Origin: Spongiimicrobium salis
GTDB lineage: Bacteria > Bacteroidota > Bacteroidia > Flavobacteriales > Flavobacteriaceae
Direction: 5' to 3'
DNA: 64,000 nucleotides
Assembly: GCF_043678055.1 (NCBI RefSeq)
Contig: NZ_JBHEQA010000002.1
Span: forward strand, 620,001 to 684,000
A program made the position numbers and the translations under genes. The notes below the pieces were generated by a model. It saw only the letters and a list, made by a program, of their open reading frames with translations. It did not search any database and was not told the DNA's origin. Each line of letters opens with the position of its first letter. Position 1 is the first letter of the stretch. Positions 60,331 through 64,000 of this stretch are shown here, piece after piece.

Positions 60331-61332
60331 TTAAATTACTTTTACCAAAAGCTCTTTTAACAAATCGGCCTGTGAAATAGCTGTAGCGCCTACCCCTTTT
60401 CCTTTAAGGTCCAGTTCCCTTAGTTGGGAAATGATATGGCTCACTTTTTTCATGGGGTAATTTTTAGCTGCAACTTGATATTCCTTTACAAAATAGGGAT
60501 TAACACGTAAAACGCTGGCCACATTTTTTGGAGACTGATCTTTTAGACCATGATAGTTCAATAATTGGGAAAAAAACGTATGCAATAAACTTATAGTGAC
60601 CACTAAAGGATTATCCTTGGGGTTCTGGGAAAAGTAATTGATAATGCGCGTCGCTTTTAGAATATTGCGTTCTCCAATTGCCTTTTTCAACTCAAAGTTA
60701 TTGTAATCTTTACTTATTCCAATATTCTCTTCAATAGCTTCGGGGCTAATTTCGGTGTCCTTGCTGATAACCAACTGCAATTTCTCCAATTCATTATTGA
60801 TCTTACTTAAATCTGTTCCCAAAAACTCCACCAGCAATATGGCCGCCTTGGGAGCTATTCGATATCCTTTTCCGGCAAGTACTTTTCGTATCCATTCGGA
60901 AACTTGGTTTTCGTAGAGCTTCTTACTTTCAAAAAGCACTCCGTTTTTTTGTACAGATTTGTATAATTTTTTTCTCTTATCGAGTTTATTATACTTATAA
61001 CATAATACAAGCACCGTTGAAGTCTGCGGATTATCTACATAACTACTCAACTGGTCAATACTTCTGGATAAGTGTTGGGCCTCCTTGACAATCACTACTT
61101 GTTTTTCGGCCATCATTGGGTAACGCTTTGCATTACTTACGATATCCTCTATAGTAACATCTTTCCCATAAAGCACCATTTGATTAAACCCACGTTCTTC
61201 TTCGGAAAGTACATTCTTCTCAATGAATTCAGCTATTTTATCAATATAATAGGGCTCCTCGCCCATCAAAAAATACACAGGACTACTATTTCCACTACGT
61301 ATATCGCCAACTATTTTTTTAACTTCATCCAT
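60331..61332 (-). CDS. holA: DNA polymerase III subunit delta
   Basis: The product is about 333 residues from ATG 61332 (MDEVKKIVGDIRSGN); an ATG at 61368 would add 12 residues absent from the family. Residues FLMGEEPYYIDKI (about 20-32) and VIVKEAQHLS correspond to the AAA+-like N-terminal domain of the clamp-loader delta subunit, and the C-terminal collar is helical. It opens the sliding clamp in replication. It is divergent from the HsdR-N-like gene with 26 bases between starts, a pairing seen in many Bacteroidota. Confidence 0.9.
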   Translation of the reverse strand: MDEVKKIVGDIRSGNSSPVYFLMGEEPYYIDKIAEFIEKNVLSEEERGFNQMVLYGKDVTIEDIVSNAKRYPMMAEKQVVIVKEAQHLSRSIDQLSSYVDNPQTSTVLVLCYKYNKLDKRKKLYKSVQKNGVLFESKKLYENQVSEWIRKVLAGKGYRIAPKAAILLVEFLGTDLSKINNELEKLQLVISKDTEISPEAIEENIGISKDYNNFELKKAIGERNILKATRIINYFSQNPKDNPLVVTISLLHTFFSQLLNYHGLKDQSPKNVASVLRVNPYFVKEYQVAAKNYPMKKVSHIISQLRELDLKGKGVGATAISQADLLKELLVKVI

Positions 61333-61358
61333 CCAAAAAAAATCATCAATTTTGCAGC

Positions 61359-61805
61359 ATGCGACCACTGAACTTTCCGGCCTATGACTTCAGATTCAAA
61401 AGTAACGAAAATAACGTGCATATTTTTGATGTTATCCGCAAAAAATTCGTGGTGTTACAACCCGAAGAATGGGTAAGACAACATACCCTGCACTATCTTA
61501 TTGAAACCAAAGGATATCCCAAAAGTTTGATCAATGTAGAGAAACAACTTCAAATCCATAAGCTAAAAAAAAGGTATGATATTGTAGTCTTCACCTCTAA
61601 TGGTGCTATAGAAATCCTCATAGAATGTAAAGCCCCGGAGGTCAGTATTACACAACAGGTATTTGATCAGATTGCCCGTTACAATATGCAATTGAAGGCA
61701 AAATATCTAATGGTTACCAATGGATTAGATCATTTTTATTGCAAAATGGATTTTGAGGCAGAAAAATATCATTTTTTGAGGCATATTCCTGATTTTAGCC
61801 GTTAA
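61359..61805 (+). CDS. HsdR N-terminal domain-like protein (restriction nuclease fold)
   Basis: The 148-residue protein resembles the N-terminal nuclease domain of type I restriction HsdR: RYDIVVFTSNGAIEILIECKAPEVSI matches the PD-(D/E)xK pattern, with Asp in KRYDIV and ExK in IECKAP. It is not accompanied by HsdM or HsdS, so it is not a type I system. Solitary copies next to holA are conserved in Bacteroidota and may act in replication or repair, but this is unproved. The start is ATG 61359. Confidence 0.85.
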   Translation: MRPLNFPAYDFRFKSNENNVHIFDVIRKKFVVLQPEEWVRQHTLHYLIETKGYPKSLINVEKQLQIHKLKKRYDIVVFTSNGAIEILIECKAPEVSITQQVFDQIARYNMQLKAKYLMVTNGLDHFYCKMDFEAEKYHFLRHIPDFSR

Positions 61806-61897
61806 TTTGTGGACTTCAAACCATAGCGTTGTATCGCGAATCAAACAAATGATAACTAAAAAAGCGGAGGCGACCGATTTCTTTCGGTAATAAGTGA

Positions 61898-62902
61898 ATG
61901 TCAAAAATAGCAATTGTCATACTCAACTGGAATGGACAAGTTCTTCTGGAGAATTACTTGCCCTCGGTGACCCAATATTCCCAAGGGGCAGACCTCTATG
62001 TTGCCGATAATGCTTCCACAGACGATTCTATTCTCTTTTTAAAAGAACACTATCCCGAGGTCAATATTATCCAAAATTCCAGCAATGGTGGTTTTGCCAA
62101 AGGTTATAACGATGCCCTACAGCAGGTGGATGCAGATATCTATTGTCTTTTGAACTCTGATGTAGAAGTCACTGAAGGCTGGTTGGTCCCTATTCAGGAG
62201 TTTTTTGAAAAGCATGAGGATGTTGCTATTGCGCAACCTAAGATTTTGGATGCCTTAAATAAGGCATATTTTGAATATGCCGGAGCTGCCGGAGGCTTTA
62301 TAGACCAACTAGGCTATCCATTTTGTAGAGGACGTATTTTTCAATCTCTGGAAAAAGATCAGGGTCAATACGATGATATACGGGAGATATTCTGGGCAAC
62401 CGGAGCTTGTATGTTCATCAAAAGTGCTATTTTTAAGGAATTGGGAGGCTTTGACGAAGACTATTTCGCCCATCAAGAGGAAGTGGATTTATGTTGGCGT
62501 GCAAAAAATAAAGGGCATAAGGTTTATTACGTAGGCAGTTCGCAAGTATATCATTTGGGCGGCTCTACATTGAGTAATATGAACCCCAAAAAAACCTATT
62601 TGAATTTTAGGAATTCCTTATTTTCAATCACAAAAAACCTACCGAGAAAAAAAGCATTTCCAATTATTTTTTTACGTTTAATACTGGATGGTATTGCTGG
62701 AATTCGATTTATTACGCAATCAAAGTTTAACCACTGTATTGCCATTCTTCGTGCACACCTAAGCTTTTATAGGCAATTTAGGCGTTTTTATAGAAAAAGG
62801 GAAACTCCTAATTTTACCTTAAAATATTATACCGTTAAGTCCATTGTGTGGGCTCATTACGTAAATCAGGTAAAGAAGTTTACTGTTTTAGTAAAAGATT
62901 AA
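61898..62902 (+). CDS. Family 2 glycosyltransferase
   Basis: The 334-residue enzyme has a GT-A fold with VILNWNGQVLLENYLPSV at the start, the DNASTDDS nucleotide-sugar site (residues about 35-45) and LLNSDVEV (DXD-like, about 82-89). The EEVDLCWRAK motif near residue 195 is typical of rhamnosyl- or WcaA-like GT2 enzymes. A hydrophobic C-terminal part may anchor it to the membrane. It transfers a sugar to lipid- or polysaccharide-linked acceptors; the donor is unknown. It lies between HsdR-N-like and OmpA genes. Confidence 0.93.
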   Translation: MSKIAIVILNWNGQVLLENYLPSVTQYSQGADLYVADNASTDDSILFLKEHYPEVNIIQNSSNGGFAKGYNDALQQVDADIYCLLNSDVEVTEGWLVPIQEFFEKHEDVAIAQPKILDALNKAYFEYAGAAGGFIDQLGYPFCRGRIFQSLEKDQGQYDDIREIFWATGACMFIKSAIFKELGGFDEDYFAHQEEVDLCWRAKNKGHKVYYVGSSQVYHLGGSTLSNMNPKKTYLNFRNSLFSITKNLPRKKAFPIIFLRLILDGIAGIRFITQSKFNHCIAILRAHLSFYRQFRRFYRKRETPNFTLKYYTVKSIVWAHYVNQVKKFTVLVKD

Positions 62903-62935
62903 CTAATTTGCAATATCGAAGCATATCATTTTATC

Positions 62936-62943
62936 TAATTTTG
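62936..62943 (+). promoter_or_regulatory. -7 element (TAATTTTG) of the OmpA lipoprotein gene
   Basis: TAATTTTG fits TAnnTTTG and lies 42 bases before the ATG at 62986. The TTTG at 62907-62910 is 25 bases upstream, longer than the usual spacer, so the -33 is uncertain. Confidence 0.4.
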
Positions 62944-62985
62944 AATAGAGAATAACAAACAATTTTTAATACTAGTTATATTATT

Positions 62986-63837
62986 ATGAGAAAAATCATC
63001 TTAGGCTGTTTAGGGGCTACATTACTTTTAACTTCCTGTGTATCGCAGAAGAAATATGCGGAATTAGAGGCAAAACAAAAAGAAACACAGGATTTACTAA
63101 ATTCAGCTACAGTAAAGTTAAATGACTGTTTGGAGGAAAAGACAACGGCAACAGCTAGAATGAAGTCGCTAGAGGATCAAGTGAGTTTCCTTAAATCCAA
63201 TAATCAAACCTTGATCGATAATATGGGGAATTTGACAGATTTAACAGCCAAAGGAGCTGCTAATCTTGAAAAATCTTTAGAAAGTATCCAGGAGAAAGAT
63301 CTTACCATTAGAAAACTCAATGAAGCTATTACACGTAGAGATTCTGTAAATCTTTCCTTAGTACAGAGCCTGAAAGGTGTTTTAGGGAATTTGGATGATG
63401 AGGATATTGAAATCAGTGTGGAAAAAGGAGTAGTGTTTGTTTCAATCTCAGATAAGTTATTGTTTAGCAGTGGAAGTTATAACCTTACCTCAAGAGCTAA
63501 AGAGATTTTAGGAAAAGTTGCTAAAGTAGTAAACAACAAGCCTGATTTTGATTTTATGGTTGAAGGGCATACGGATGACGTTCCTTATAGAAAAGGTGTA
63601 TTATTGGACAACTGGGATTTGAGTGCAAAACGTGCTACTGCTGTAGTACGCTTACTTCAAAAAGATTATGGTGTAGATCCTAAGCGTATGACAGCGGCAG
63701 GAAGAGCGGAATTTGTGCCTGTCTCTACTACAGAAAAAGCTAAAAACAGAAGAACACGTATTGTTGTGCTTCCAAAAATAGATCAGTTCTACGATATGAT
63801 TGAAGAAGGTATGAAAGATCCTGCCATCAACAATTAA
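62986..63837 (+). CDS. OmpA-family peptidoglycan-binding lipoprotein
   Basis: The 283-residue protein has a signal peptide ending in the lipobox LLTSC (Cys18). A coiled coil (residues about 20-130) leads to the OmpA/MotB domain, with motif VEGHTDDVP (about 200-208) and the LSAKRATAVV helix (about 217-226) that bind peptidoglycan. It would tether the outer membrane to the wall. The gene ends before a strong terminator. Confidence 0.93.
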   Translation: MRKIILGCLGATLLLTSCVSQKKYAELEAKQKETQDLLNSATVKLNDCLEEKTTATARMKSLEDQVSFLKSNNQTLIDNMGNLTDLTAKGAANLEKSLESIQEKDLTIRKLNEAITRRDSVNLSLVQSLKGVLGNLDDEDIEISVEKGVVFVSISDKLLFSSGSYNLTSRAKEILGKVAKVVNNKPDFDFMVEGHTDDVPYRKGVLLDNWDLSAKRATAVVRLLQKDYGVDPKRMTAAGRAEFVPVSTTEKAKNRRTRIVVLPKIDQFYDMIEEGMKDPAINN

Positions 63838-63862
63838 TAAATAGAGATAATATTATTATAAT

Positions 63863-63896
63863 AAAAAAAACCGCATCTAATCGATGCGGTTTTTTT
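63863..63896. terminator. Bidirectional rho-independent terminator
   Basis: CCGCATC (63871-63877) pairs with GATGCGG (63883-63889), with A-run on the left and T-run on the right. It can end both the OmpA gene and the convergent YrdC-like gene. Confidence 0.9.
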
Positions 63897-63924
63897 ATGT
63901 TCTCTTGAAATTTCACATCCAATT

Positions 63925-64000
63925 TTAGAAAATATCTACCTCCCCTTTTCCTTCACGAACCACTTCAGGCTCTCCATCGGAAAGGTCTATTACTGTGGAA
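63925..64000 (-). CDS. Sua5/YrdC-type threonylcarbamoyl-AMP synthase, C-terminus only
   Basis: The C-terminal 24 residues are readable (frame from 63999, stop TAA at 63927-63925). STVIDLSDGEPEVVREG followed by KGEVDIF closely matches the C-terminal end of YrdC/Sua5 (TsaC) enzymes, where STVxDL is the last strand and REG the end. They make threonylcarbamoyl-AMP for the tRNA t6A37 modification. The rest lies beyond the window edge. The assignment rests on this short tail, so it is probable but not certain. Confidence 0.75.
   Translation of the reverse strand, partial: STVIDLSDGEPEVVREGKGEVDIF

Noticed and set aside
61359..61805. Remnant of a type I restriction system
   Set aside because: No HsdM, HsdS or helicase part, and the short protein looks complete and conserved in position.
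1..64000. tRNA, rRNA, CRISPR, insertion sequence or prophage
   Set aside because: All intergenic gaps were read by eye; none has a cloverleaf, regular direct repeats, transposase or phage gene. A tRNAscan and Infernal run could confirm this.

Overview
The window looks like a chromosomal segment of a marine Flavobacteriaceae-type bacterium (Bacteroidota). The evidence is AT-rich DNA, promoters of the Bacteroidota type (TTTG/TTG, a spacer of 18-21 bases, then TAnnTTTG), almost no Shine-Dalgarno sequences, fused E1 alpha/beta 2-oxoacid dehydrogenases, a Smr-less MutS2, many lipoproteins, and the family-typical holA/HsdR-N pair. The genus cannot be fixed from sequence alone. I saw no rRNA, tRNA, CRISPR array, insertion sequence or phage gene. 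The window is gene-dense and gives no sign of recent transfer.

Layout. 1-1964: a sugar operon with a GPH-family transporter and a GH94-like protein cut by the window edge. 2173-5938: two linked envelope proteins, a ribosome hibernation factor, a small exported protein and a YceI protein. 5959-15429: one long minus-strand block, the most distinctive part. A fused branched-chain-type 2-oxoacid dehydrogenase E1 is followed by an FAD oxidoreductase, a SAM methyltransferase, a type III polyketide synthase, a YX6K (FabI-like) reductase, a two-lobed aspartyl protease with PDZ, a FabZ-like dehydratase, a beta-ketoacyl synthase, an acyl carrier protein and a small membrane protein. It reads as a phenolic-lipid or polyketide pathway with its own partial fatty-acid machinery. 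15564-19924: a 2-oxoglutarate-type oxygenase, a SUI1 factor, and a DUF1835 / nucleoside phosphorylase / binding-protein operon.

19921-25525: an orphan response regulator, ung, mutS2, and a DCC-HTTM membrane module. 26740-32245: minus-strand aroC, a dicarboxylate symporter, and a tightly overlapping GshB-like ATP-grasp / N-formylglutamate amidohydrolase / QEGLA metallopeptidase cassette that may make or trim a peptide-like compound. 32421-47015: envelope and housekeeping genes (LpxH-like hydrolase, FAD/Fe-S dehydrogenase, TlpA thioredoxin, LVIVD lipoprotein, rhomboid, LpxL-like acyltransferase, alpha/beta hydrolase, glmM, AcpH-like, GGT).

47020-57120: a self-cleaving S24 repressor faces a radical SAM DNA-repair pair across an intergenic region with three near-identical 11-bp operator-like repeats. 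uvrA, a LOG-like protein and a degenerate M1 peptidase fused to an outer-membrane barrel follow. 57283-64000: a second fused E1, DoxX, holA, an HsdR-N-like protein, a GT2 glycosyltransferase, an OmpA lipoprotein, and the C-terminus of a Sua5/YrdC-type tRNA threonylcarbamoyl-AMP synthase at the edge.
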